A stretch of 35,585 bases of DNA from Clostridia bacterium (GTDB lineage Bacteria > Bacillota > Clostridia > Oscillospirales > CAG-272). Location: NCBI GenBank assembly GCA_017451915.1, contig JAFTNJ010000028.1, positions 1-35,585 of the forward strand. Reading direction: 5' to 3'. The translations under genes and the position numbers were made by a program. Below, piece after piece: positions 23,085 to 30,626 of this stretch (within the stretch, counting starts at the first letter, position 1; each line of letters starts with the position of its first letter). The notes under the pieces were generated by a model. That model made no database searches. It had not been told where the DNA came from and worked only from the letters and a program-made list of their open reading frames with translations.

Positions 23085-23176
23085 GAGAAATTTGAGACGT
23101 GTGAGAAATTTGAGACGTGTGAGAAATTTGAGACGTGTGAGAAAATCGTGAGCGTGTATTTCTTACGCCACTAAAA
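23085..23176 (+). repeat. 18-bp iterons upstream of the integrase gene, with conserved box
   Basis: Three identical copies of GAGAAATTTGAGACGTGT (23085-23102, 23103-23120, 23121-23138), a degenerate fourth to 23156, then ACGCCACTAAAATA as in front of rep. The unit and the order of parts match 18270-18337. Confidence 0.92.
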
Positions 23177-23230
23177 TACTAACAGATGTGCAAACATCAA
23201 ATATTTACTTAAAAGAAAGGACACAGAATT

Positions 23231-24283
23231 ATGTCTGTCAAGAAAACCGCCAAGGGAACTTGGTACACAAAATTTTATTATACCGATTGGAACGGTGAGC
23301 GTAAGCAAAAGAAGAAAGAGGGCTTTAAGACAAGGGGTGAAGCCTTGGCATTTGAACGTGATTTCCTCAATAAACACGCAGGCTCTCCCGATATTACTTT
23401 CGGCAATTTGATTGAAAGATATATGCTTGATTGTCAAGCTCGTTTGAAGGAAACCACAATGGGCACAAAGAAGCATATGATTGAAACAAAAATATTGCCC
23501 TATTTTAAGGATTTACCCATTTCCAAGATTGACTCTCTCAAGGTCAGAGAGTGGCAAACACTCCTCATCAACGATGAAAACCACTATGAGCAAACATATC
23601 TCAAGGTTATACATAATCAGATGTCGGCAATTATGAACTATGCCGTTGAGTATTATAATCTGCCGAAAAACCCTGCCAAGAAATCAATGGGCAAGAAGCA
23701 AGCCGAGAATATGCAGTTTTGGACGGTTAATGAATTTCAAACCTTTATCAAGACCACCGAGGACGATATGACGGTAAATACCATTTTCAATCTCTTTTTC
23801 TTCAGCGGTATTCGCGAGGGTGAACTACTTGCCTTGACGTTGAATGATTTCGACTTTGATAAAAATACGGTTTCCATTACCAAGACTTATGCGAGGGTAA
23901 AGGGAAAGGACATTATTCAGCCCCCAAAGACTAAAAAGAGCAATCGCGTTGTGTCTTTGCCTCCCGATATTATGAACAAGGTTAAAGAATATTCAACGCA
24001 TTTGTACGCCTACAAGCCAAAGTACAGACTCTTTTCATATACCAAAGGTAATTTGCACCGTTGGATGACAAAGTATTGTGAAAAGTCGGGTGTGAAAAGA
24101 ATTCGTATACACGATTTACGCCATAGTCACGCAAGTTTGTTGGTAGAAAAGAACGTACCCATTAAGGCAATCAGCGAAAGACTTGGGCACGAAGATGTTC
24201 AAACAACGCTGAACACCTATTCCCACCTCTATCCGCAGAAGCAGGACGAAATAGCTAATCTTCTGTCAGCTTTTACGATTTAG
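23231..24283 (+). CDS. Tyrosine integrase (Tn916/phage type)
   Basis: A 350-residue integrase with three domains: AP2-like arm-binding (about 8-45), SAM-like core-binding (55-145) and catalytic (165-345). The active site is complete: Arg195 (GIREGE), Lys near 235, HDLRH (His294, Arg297), GH (His320) and Tyr330 in LNTYSHLY. It should join the element to the guaA 3' end. GAAAGGA lies about 9 nt before the ATG. The stop codon is inside the right 20-bp repeat. It converges on guaA. Confidence 0.95.
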   Translation: MSVKKTAKGTWYTKFYYTDWNGERKQKKKEGFKTRGEALAFERDFLNKHAGSPDITFGNLIERYMLDCQARLKETTMGTKKHMIETKILPYFKDLPISKIDSLKVREWQTLLINDENHYEQTYLKVIHNQMSAIMNYAVEYYNLPKNPAKKSMGKKQAENMQFWTVNEFQTFIKTTEDDMTVNTIFNLFFFSGIREGELLALTLNDFDFDKNTVSITKTYARVKGKDIIQPPKTKKSNRVVSLPPDIMNKVKEYSTHLYAYKPKYRLFSYTKGNLHRWMTKYCEKSGVKRIRIHDLRHSHASLLVEKNVPIKAISERLGHEDVQTTLNTYSHLYPQKQDEIANLLSAFTI

Positions 24284-24299
24284 TACGATTGTAGTACGC
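24280..24299 (+). repeat. Right copy of 20-bp repeat (arm-type site candidate)
   Basis: TTAGTACGATTGTAGTACGC; units at 24280-24287 and 24291-24298 are 11 bp apart. Overlaps the integrase stop codon. Confidence 0.65.
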
Positions 24300-24305
24300 T
24301 TGACA

Positions 24306-24354
24306 AAAAAGAAAACCCGAAACCCCTTGATATATAAGGGGTTTCGGGTATTTT
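24306..24354. terminator. Bidirectional terminator between integrase and guaA
   Basis: 14-bp perfect stem (24315-24328 / 24336-24349), 7-nt loop, flanked by A-rich and T-rich tracts so that it works for both converging genes. Confidence 0.9.
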
Positions 24355-24359
24355 TATCA

Positions 24360-25367
24360 TTATTCCCATTCAATCGTTCCCGTGGGCTTCGGCGTCAGGT
24401 CGTACAGCACGCGGTTGATGCCCTCTACCTCGGAGGTGATGCGCTGGGTGATCTTATGGAGAACCGCGTAGGGGATCTCCTCGATGGTAGCGGTGATGGC
24501 GTCCTTGGTGTTTACGGCGCGGATGATGGCCGGCCAGCCCTCGTAACGGCTGTCGTCGCGTACGCCAACGCTCTTGATGTCGGGAATCGAAACAAAATAC
24601 TGCCACACGGTCTTGGCCAGGCCGCAGTTGTCAAACTCCTCACGGAGAATGGCGTCGGCCTCGCGCAGCGCGTGCAAACGGTCACGGGTGATGGCACCCA
24701 GGCAACGCACGCCCAGTCCGGGACCCGGGAAGGGCTGACGGTCTACCATCTCGGAGGGCAGACCCAGGGCACGTCCAACCACGCGGACCTCGTCCTTATA
24801 CAGGAACTTAATGGGCTCGACCAGAGCAAATTTCTCGGCCAGGTCATCGGGAAGACCGCCCACGTTGTGGTGGGACTTGACGGCCTTTTTGCCCTCGCCC
24901 TGCTTAATGCTTTCCAAAATATCGGGATAAATGGTGCCCTGCGCCAGGAAGGAAACCTCCTCCAGCTTGCGCGCCTCCTCGGCAAACACGTTGATAAACT
25001 CGGCACCAATGATCTTTCTCTTCTTCTCGGGATCGGCAACGCCCTCCAAAAGATTCAAAAAGCGGTCGGTGGCGTCCACGTAGATCAGGTTGGCATCCAG
25101 CTGATTGCGGAAGACCTCGATCACGTTCTCGGACTCATTTTTACGCATCAGGCCGTGGTTGACGTGTACGCAGACCAGCTGCTTGCCAATGGCCTTGATG
25201 AGCAGGGCGGCAACCACCGAGGAATCCACGCCGCCGGACAGGGCCAGCAGCACCTTTTTGTTGCCTACCTGGGCGCGAACCTCCGCGATCTGTTCCTCAA
25301 TAAAAGTCTCGGCCAGGGTGGGAGTTGTGATCCGCTCCATGGATTCGGGACGCATATTCTCGTTCAT
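24360..25367 (-). CDS. guaA: GMP synthase, ATP-pyrophosphatase and dimerisation domains only
   Basis: Catalyses the ATP-dependent amination of XMP to GMP. The 335-residue protein begins directly in the ATP-pyrophosphatase domain (P-loop SGGVDSS, about residues 34-40) and ends with the dimerisation domain (RQPFPGPGLGVR; terminal GTIEWE). The about 190-residue N-terminal glutamine amidotransferase domain of the usual 510-525-residue bacterial enzyme is missing and is not in the neighbouring genes. It may use free ammonia or a separate GATase subunit, as in archaea. The ATG at 25367 is chosen because GGAGG lies 8 nt upstream; a TTG at 25382 would include the ribosome binding site. Its 3' end is next to the island. 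Confidence 0.93.
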   Translation of the reverse strand: MNENMRPESMERITTPTLAETFIEEQIAEVRAQVGNKKVLLALSGGVDSSVVAALLIKAIGKQLVCVHVNHGLMRKNESENVIEVFRNQLDANLIYVDATDRFLNLLEGVADPEKKRKIIGAEFINVFAEEARKLEEVSFLAQGTIYPDILESIKQGEGKKAVKSHHNVGGLPDDLAEKFALVEPIKFLYKDEVRVVGRALGLPSEMVDRQPFPGPGLGVRCLGAITRDRLHALREADAILREEFDNCGLAKTVWQYFVSIPDIKSVGVRDDSRYEGWPAIIRAVNTKDAITATIEEIPYAVLHKITQRITSEVEGINRVLYDLTPKPTGTIEWE

Positions 25368-25401
25368 TGGTTTTTCCTCCAAATCCTATTACTTGGTGCA
25401 A

Positions 25402-26604
25402 TTAGTTGGTATAGTTATCGAAATAGCCCTGCACCAGAACCACGGGGGTTCCCTTATCGCCCGAACCCGAGGTCAGGTCGCAAAGAGATCCGATCAGGTC
25501 GGTGAGCTGACGGGGAGTGGTTCCCTGTGCCGCCATGTTGCCCACCAGGCTTCCGCTCTTGGCGCGGATGCTGGCCGAAATGGCTTCCTTGAGAGCCTCG
25601 CCGGAGAGATCCTTATAATCGTTATCGGCCAGGTACTTCAGCTTGAGCTCGTTGGGGGTACCCACCAGGCCGTCGGTATAAGCGGGAGAAACCACCGGGT
25701 CGGCCAGCTCCCAGATCTTGCCCTTGGGATCCTTAAAGGCACCGTCGCCGTAAACCATAACCTCCACGTGCTTGCCGGTGCGGTCAAGAACACGCTTTTG
25801 AATATCCAGTACCAGGTCGCGGCACTCCCGAGGGAAGAGCTTTACGCTATCCTCGGTGGACTTATTGGAGCCCAGCAGGCCGTACTTCTCGTTACAGCCA
25901 CTGCCGTTCACGGGAGCGGTGAGAATATCGTCCAGACCGCAAACCACCTTGGCACCCGCAGCCTTTAGGATGCGCTTGGTGCGCGCGCGGGTGTGAATGT
26001 CGCAGGTCAGCACGCAATCGGTATAATCCAGGATCGCCTTTGCCTGGTTGGCAAACACGATCTCCACCTCGGCTCCGCAGGAGCGGATGAGGTCTGCGTA
26101 ATAATCAACGTAGTCCACGCCGGTAAACTCCAGGGTGGTATGGGAGCCAAACAGTTCACGGTAGCGCTCCAGGGTCAGCACGTCGCTGTAAGGATTGACA
26201 CCGGCCTCGTCGATCTGATCCAGGGTGATCATGGAGTTGCCCACCTCGTCGGAGGGATAGCTCAGCATCAAAACGATCTTCTTTGCGCCCTTGGCAATAC
26301 CGCGCAGGCAGATGGCAAAACGGTTACGCGAAAAGATGGGGAACAGAACTCCAACCGTCTCACCGCCCAGCTTATTCTTTACGTCCTCGGCAATGGCATC
26401 CACGCTGGCATAGTTGCCCTGGGCTCTTGCCACGATGGACTCGGTGATGGAGATGACGTCGCGGTCACGGAGCTCAAAGCCCTCGATCTGCGCGGCTTCC
26501 ACCACGCTGTCGGTCACGATCTGCGCCAGATCGTCTCCCTCGCGGATGATGGGGCAACGAATGCCTCTGGATACGGTACCTACTCTACGTTCATTCTTAT
26601 CCAT
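25402..26604 (-). CDS. Coenzyme F420-0:L-glutamate ligase-like protein
   Basis: A 400-residue protein similar to the CofE/F420 ligase family, which adds L-glutamate to F420-0 with GTP. The N-terminal GIRCPIIREGDDLAQIV and GFELRDRDVISITESIVARAQG fit that family. F420 is not expected in Clostridia, so another acceptor is likely; such orphan homologues are common there. AAAGGA lies 7 nt before the ATG at 26604. It is 34 nt upstream of guaA and probably co-transcribed with it from the consensus promoter. Confidence 0.65.
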   Translation of the reverse strand: MDKNERRVGTVSRGIRCPIIREGDDLAQIVTDSVVEAAQIEGFELRDRDVISITESIVARAQGNYASVDAIAEDVKNKLGGETVGVLFPIFSRNRFAICLRGIAKGAKKIVLMLSYPSDEVGNSMITLDQIDEAGVNPYSDVLTLERYRELFGSHTTLEFTGVDYVDYYADLIRSCGAEVEIVFANQAKAILDYTDCVLTCDIHTRARTKRILKAAGAKVVCGLDDILTAPVNGSGCNEKYGLLGSNKSTEDSVKLFPRECRDLVLDIQKRVLDRTGKHVEVMVYGDGAFKDPKGKIWELADPVVSPAYTDGLVGTPNELKLKYLADNDYKDLSGEALKEAISASIRAKSGSLVGNMAAQGTTPRQLTDLIGSLCDLTSGSGDKGTPVVLVQGYFDNYTN

Positions 26605-26678
26605 ATAAAATCCTTTCTGAACGCTACTGCCGCCCCGCAACGCGGGCCGACGGTCTGCGCCCACCAATTTACCTTACT

Positions 26679-26707
26679 ATTATAAACTTTTTTTGCCCTA
26701 TTGTCAA
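26679..26707 (-). promoter_or_regulatory. Perfect consensus promoter of the F420-ligase-like/guaA operon
   Basis: Minus strand TTGACA (26702-26707), 17-bp spacer, TATAAT (26679-26684); leader of about 70 nt. Confidence 0.92.
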
Positions 26708-26783
26708 GAAAAACTGCGAGAATCCACGAAAAAAAACAAATAAAATTTTTTCCTTTTTGCGAAATCTTTTTTTCATTTGCACC

Positions 26784-26815
26784 AAAAAGGCGAACCGGGG
26801 GAGTTCCCCTCCCCC
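26784..26815 (-). terminator. Terminator-like hairpin after the AraC gene
   Basis: GGGGGAG/CTCCCCC (26797-26815); a five-T run follows 8 nt later on the minus strand. Weak. Confidence 0.45.
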
Positions 26816-26824
26816 AAGGATGGG

Positions 26825-27592
26825 TCAATAGCGTCCCGGAGGAACCCCTGTAAATTCCTTGAACACGCGACTGAAATAGTACTCGTTTTGAAACCCGCAG
26901 GCCACGGCGATCTCCTCCATGGAAAACTGTCCGCTGGTCAGCATCTCCTTTGCCCGCTCAACGCGGACCCGATTGAGATACCGCACCGGGGGCTCTCCCC
27001 GGGCTCTTCGGAACAGACTTCGCAAATGGGATTCCGAGAGTCCCACCGCTGCGGCGATCTGCCCCACGGAGAGCGGACTAGCGAAATGCTTTTCCACAAA
27101 CCACCGCGCCGCCGTGACGGGATCGGCAGCCTCCCGCGGGGCTTGCGCGCTTTGCTCCCGAATGATCCTGCAAAGCAGCTCCTGCACCAGGGCGCGCAGA
27201 TAGGAATCGGCGCAAACGCCCCGCTCCTCGCTGACCTGCACCGCCTTGAAAAAAAGCTCCCGGTAGCGGTTGGGTCGCTCGGGCACGAACCTCCGCACGG
27301 GCAGGTAGGCCAGCAGGCTCTCCCTTGGCGCGGCGTCGTAGGAGATCACCAGATACTCGGCCCCCTCCTCTGCGGTCGCCTCCAGAAGATAGCTATCCCC
27401 CGCACGTTGCAGCAGGATCTCTCCCGCGTCAGCCGTCACCTCCCGATCCTCCAAAAGGATCCGCAAAGAGCCCGACAGCACCAACGTCAAACCAAAATAA
27501 TGCCGCCGCTGAACGCGAAGGACCTGCCCCTGCCGATAGGTTCTGGCATAGGCAAAGGCCACCTTGGTCACACTCCAATCTCCCGTTTCCAC
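26825..27592 (-). CDS. AraC family transcriptional regulator
   Basis: A 255-residue regulator. An N-terminal cupin-like ligand domain (about 20-95, FGLTLVLSGSLRI..AGEILL) precedes two helix-turn-helices: LSVGQIAAAVGLSESHLRSLF and MEEIAVACGFQNEYYFSRVFK, then GVPPGRY at the very end. The start is a GTG with GGAGGAG 5 nt upstream. It is divergent from the Fe-S gene pair with a palindrome in between, so it probably controls them. Ligand unknown. Confidence 0.93.
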   Translation of the reverse strand: METGDWSVTKVAFAYARTYRQGQVLRVQRRHYFGLTLVLSGSLRILLEDREVTADAGEILLQRAGDSYLLEATAEEGAEYLVISYDAAPRESLLAYLPVRRFVPERPNRYRELFFKAVQVSEERGVCADSYLRALVQELLCRIIREQSAQAPREAADPVTAARWFVEKHFASPLSVGQIAAAVGLSESHLRSLFRRARGEPPVRYLNRVRVERAKEMLTSGQFSMEEIAVACGFQNEYYFSRVFKEFTGVPPGRY

Positions 27593-27626
27593 CGTCTCTC
27601 CTCCTCAAAAATCAATTTCTATAAAC

Positions 27627-27655
27627 ATTGTACCCCAAAAACAGAAAAAAATCAA
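27627..27655 (-). promoter_or_regulatory. Promoter of the AraC regulator gene
   Basis: Minus strand TTGATT (27650-27655), 17-bp spacer, TACAAT (27627-27632). Confidence 0.6.
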
Positions 27656-27691
27656 GAAAAACAAGCGAAAATTATAAAAACATGATCGGAT

Positions 27692-27726
27692 TTTGAATTG
27701 CAAATTCAAAGCCTCTCTGCTATAAT
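27692..27726 (+). promoter_or_regulatory. Promoter of the Fe-S gene pair with overlapping palindrome
   Basis: TTGCAA (27698-27703), 17-bp spacer, TATAAT (27721-27726). The perfect palindrome TTTGAATT-GCA-AATTCAAA (27692-27710) covers the -35 box and is a likely operator. Confidence 0.75.
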
Positions 27727-27758
27727 GGAATCACCAAATCAAAAACGAGGTGAATGAC

Positions 27759-28772
27759 ATGACCAAAGACGAGATCAAAGCCCTTGCCAAAAGCCTTGGC
27801 GCCGACCTGGTAGGTATTGCCTCCATGGATCGCTTTGAGGGCGCGCCCAAGCAAATGGATCCCCGCTACATCATGCCCGAGGCCAAAAGCATGATCGTAA
27901 TGGCCTTCCGCGTCATGCGCGGCTCTCTGCGCGGCATTGAGGAAGGCACCTTCTTCAGCAACTACTCTGCCATGGGCTACGGCGGTCTGACCTACAACTA
28001 CATTCCCATGACCGTGATCAACCTCTGCCGCCACATTGAGGACGAGGGCTACGAGGCCATTCCCATTGGTCACCAGAGCGACTGGCGAGGCATTCACAAC
28101 GACGGAAGACTGAAGAAGAACTTCAGCGTTCCCGTAAGAGAGGGCTATCCCCAGCCCGACATTATGATCCACCTCCGCATTGCCGCCTACCTGGCAGGTC
28201 TGGGAGAGATTGGATACAGCAAAATGCTCCTGACCCCCGAGTTTGGTCCCCGCGTCCGCATTGGCGTGGTGCTGACCGAGATGGAGCTGGAGCCCGATCC
28301 CATTTACGACGGTCCCAAGCTCTGCAATAAGTGTATGGCCTGCGTACGGGAGTGCCCCGGCGGCTGCATCAGCCCCACCAAGACCGTAAAGGTGACCCTG
28401 GCGGGCCACGAGGTGGAATGGGGCGATATTGACGTGGCCAAGTGCAACGACTACTTCAGCGGTGGTCAGCGCGTTGCCCCCGGCGAGACCTCGGACTACA
28501 TTGAGGGACGCGATGACATCAAGCGCGCCTCCCATACCCCCTTCTTTCGCCGTCCCAAAAAGCTTTATAACAGCGGCCAGGCCGTTTGCGGAGCCCGCGG
28601 CTGCACCCGCGCCTGCATGATCAGCCTGGAATCCCGCGGAGTTCTCAAAAATCAGTTCAAGGAGCCCTTCCGCCGTCGCCGCCCCTGGCAGGTGGACTGG
28701 AGTGAGGAAGGCAACGTCCGCTTCCTGGACACCGACAAAAAGGAAGGAAACAGCGACCATGAGGCCGATTGA
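27759..28772 (+). CDS. 4Fe-4S protein of the QueG/reductive dehalogenase-like type
   Basis: A 337-residue protein. The middle region resembles the cobalamin-binding part of epoxyqueuosine reductase/reductive dehalogenases (IAAYLAGLGEIGYSKMLLTPEFGP), followed by a ferredoxin-type cluster motif CNKCMACVRECPGGC and a second set of cysteines (CGARGCTRAC). It is not a standard QueG, whose length and C-terminal repeats differ. A redox reaction on an unknown substrate is inferred. The ATG at 27759 is chosen because GAGGTG ends 7 nt upstream; an in-frame GTG at 27750 is inside that site. It overlaps the next gene by 14 nt. Confidence 0.7.
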   Translation: MTKDEIKALAKSLGADLVGIASMDRFEGAPKQMDPRYIMPEAKSMIVMAFRVMRGSLRGIEEGTFFSNYSAMGYGGLTYNYIPMTVINLCRHIEDEGYEAIPIGHQSDWRGIHNDGRLKKNFSVPVREGYPQPDIMIHLRIAAYLAGLGEIGYSKMLLTPEFGPRVRIGVVLTEMELEPDPIYDGPKLCNKCMACVRECPGGCISPTKTVKVTLAGHEVEWGDIDVAKCNDYFSGGQRVAPGETSDYIEGRDDIKRASHTPFFRRPKKLYNSGQAVCGARGCTRACMISLESRGVLKNQFKEPFRRRRPWQVDWSEEGNVRFLDTDKKEGNSDHEAD

Positions 28773-29829
28773 TCCCGAAAAGAAGGCCTCCCACGGCATT
28801 CCCCTTTGCGTAGGCTACACCATGACCGAGGAGGGGCGTCCCACCTTCCCCCAGATCGTTTCCCGCTATCGGGAGTCGATCTCCGAGGTCTATTTCGCCT
28901 TTCCCGGGGTGGCCAGCGGACGCAGTCCCTTGGGGCTGGAGACCGGCTACGCGGATCATGCCGCCATTGAGCGGCTGATGGAGGAGATCCACGCCATTGC
29001 GGGGATGGGAGTAAAGCTGGATCTGCTCTTTAACGCCGCCTGCAACGGCGACGACGCCATGAGCCTTGCCCATGAGCGTCACGTGGTTTCGATCCTGGAA
29101 TACCTGTACGAAAAGAACTGCCCCCCGCAGGTGGTTACCACCGCCTCCCCCGTGACCGCCGAGATCGTGCATCGCTTTGACCCGAAGATCGACGTCCGCG
29201 CGTCGGTGAATATGCGGATCTCCACGATCAAGGGCATTCAATATCTGGAGCATCTCTTTGATTCCTTCTGCGTGTTCCGGGACATCAACCGCGATCTCGA
29301 ATCTCTCGCCCGCGTTTCGGAATACCTGCACGGGAACGGCAAGGGCATCACGATCCTGGCCAACAGCGGATGCCTGCGAAGCTGCTCCATGCAGAGCTTT
29401 CACGACAACGCCGTGGCCCATGAGGCCGGCATTATGACCAAGGCCAATCTGCCCTGGGCGGGTGCCTCGGCCTGCCGCGCTTACCTGGCCGAGCCCAAGC
29501 ATTGGACCGCCTTTTTGCAAAACACCTGGATCCGCCCGGAGGATCTGCACCATTACGCCGACCTGGTGGACGGGGTAAAGCTTGCCACGCGGATGCATTC
29601 CCTGCCCGCCATGGTGATCGACGCCTATGCCAGAGGTCGCTACAACGGGAACCTGGCCGACCTCTTTGAGCCCGGCCACGGTCCCACCTTTGCTCCCTAC
29701 GTTATTGACAACGACCGCTTCCCCGACGACTGGTTTGAGCGCACCACCGCCTGCAACAAGGAATGCACCACCTGCTCCTATTGCGACGGCATCCGCGAGC
29801 GTGTATTCGTCAACGCGGAGGAGATGTAA
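28759..29829 (+). CDS. U32 peptidase-like Fe-S protein
   Basis: A 356-residue protein with features of the peptidase U32 family (TIM-barrel-like; NSGCLRSCSMQSFHDN resembles the Cys-rich U32 signature). A C-terminal cluster CNKECTTCSYC could complete a 4Fe-4S site. U32 relatives hydroxylate RNA bases or ubiquinone precursors rather than cut peptides. It is translationally coupled to the QueG-like gene (14-nt overlap, GGAAGG upstream), so both probably act in one pathway. Function not assignable. Confidence 0.6.
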   Translation: MRPIDPEKKASHGIPLCVGYTMTEEGRPTFPQIVSRYRESISEVYFAFPGVASGRSPLGLETGYADHAAIERLMEEIHAIAGMGVKLDLLFNAACNGDDAMSLAHERHVVSILEYLYEKNCPPQVVTTASPVTAEIVHRFDPKIDVRASVNMRISTIKGIQYLEHLFDSFCVFRDINRDLESLARVSEYLHGNGKGITILANSGCLRSCSMQSFHDNAVAHEAGIMTKANLPWAGASACRAYLAEPKHWTAFLQNTWIRPEDLHHYADLVDGVKLATRMHSLPAMVIDAYARGRYNGNLADLFEPGHGPTFAPYVIDNDRFPDDWFERTTACNKECTTCSYCDGIRERVFVNAEEM

Positions 29830-29858
29830 GAAAAAAACTCTTGGCAAGGGCTGGTTCT

Positions 29859-30024
29859 CATAAGGAAGGATGCCTAAAAGGCCCGGTAGGGGCGACCTCC
29901 ACGCTTGCGTGGTGTTTGTTCGCCCGCGGGAGACCTCAGGTCTCCCCTACGGGTAAATGAAACATACGCTGCCGTAAACAAATAATAAACCCCGACGGAT
30001 TTTTCAAGGTCTGTCGGGGTTTTA
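29859..30024 (+). repeat. Dispersed ~150-bp repeat, copy 2
   Basis: Matches 8574-8736: GGTAGGGGCGACC...TTTGTTCGCCCG...GGTCTCCCCTACGG, AAACAAATAATAA, then hairpin ACCCCGACGGA...TCTGTCGGGGT plus TTTT (29989-30023) that can terminate the U32-like gene. Confidence 0.8.
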
Positions 30025-30027
30025 ATA

Positions 30028-30369
30028 CTATTTTTTTATGTCGAAGAAACACGGAACAAGTATATGTGGCTTATGAGCTTTTATGGTAGAATTAATATGT
30101 TCTTTGATTTCCAATAGAGATTTGCAACCTAAATCCTGATCGTATATCATTGTTTCAGCCCACATATATTCAGAATTTTCTTTATCTCCATATCCGCCAC
30201 CGCCCAATGAATTTTTCTGCTTTTCTATGAGCACATATTCAAACCAAAGAATTTCATTTACAGAGCCGCCGCAAGCAAAAAGAATATTTAAAAACGCATT
30301 CCAATCTCTAAATATTAACGCAGAACAAACCTTGTTTTGCTCAATGTATCTTTCTAATGCTTGTAGCAT
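30028..30369 (-). CDS. Hypothetical protein, unrecognised
   Basis: A 113-residue protein with a strong AAGGAGG 7 nt before the ATG, so it is probably expressed. It has no signal peptide, no membrane segment and no motif I recognise. A short hydrophobic part (FLNILFACGG) lies near residue 27, a GGGG turn near 56, and an aromatic-rich middle. It is AT-rich and sits between two dispersed repeats, like the acetyltransferase/RAYT patch. A toxin-immunity protein is possible but there is no partner gene. Confidence 0.65.
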   Translation of the reverse strand: MLQALERYIEQNKVCSALIFRDWNAFLNILFACGGSVNEILWFEYVLIEKQKNSLGGGGYGDKENSEYMWAETMIYDQDLGCKSLLEIKEHINSTIKAHKPHILVPCFFDIKK

Positions 30370-30457
30370 ATTAAGACCTCCTTTTATCCCCGGTTTCGCC
30401 TTTGTATTACAAAGTCATATTGGGCTAATCCTATTCCCTCAAGGTTGTGCGTACCCA

Positions 30458-30575
30458 AAGGCTCTCCCTTTGGGAGAGCTCCCGCGGTAGCGGGTGAGAG
30501 GGCTTTTTGCTCCATCTCCTCCCCCTCTCCGCCGGCTTCGCCGCCACCTCTCCCAAAGGGAGAGGCTTTTCATAA
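30458..30575. repeat. Inverted CTCTCCCTTTGGGAGAG repeat
   Basis: GGCTCTCCCTTTGGGAGAG at 30460-30478 recurs inverted as CTCTCCCAAAGGGAGAGGC at 30548-30566, with CCCGCGGTAGCGGG and GCCGGCTTCGCCG hairpins between. Each arm is itself palindromic. Repeats of this type are frequent between genes in gut Clostridia. Confidence 0.8.
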
Positions 30576-30593
30576 GTTCTATTATAACAAAAG

Positions 30594-30626
30594 TCGGCAG
30601 AGAAAACAATATCTCTGCCGATTTTT
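30594..30626. terminator. Terminator of the rhamnose operon (bidirectional)
   Basis: TCGGCAGAGA-aaacaata-TCTCTGCCGA with TTTTT on the plus and CTTTTG on the minus side. It also forms the right end of the MITE-like element. Confidence 0.7.

Noticed and set aside
23085-23156. Short direct repeats as a possible CRISPR array
   Set aside because: The 18-bp units are contiguous with no spacers and no cas genes are nearby.
24300-25505. Plus-strand open frame of about 401 codons over guaA
   Set aside because: Antisense to guaA; begins in the terminator hairpin and shows no family resemblance.
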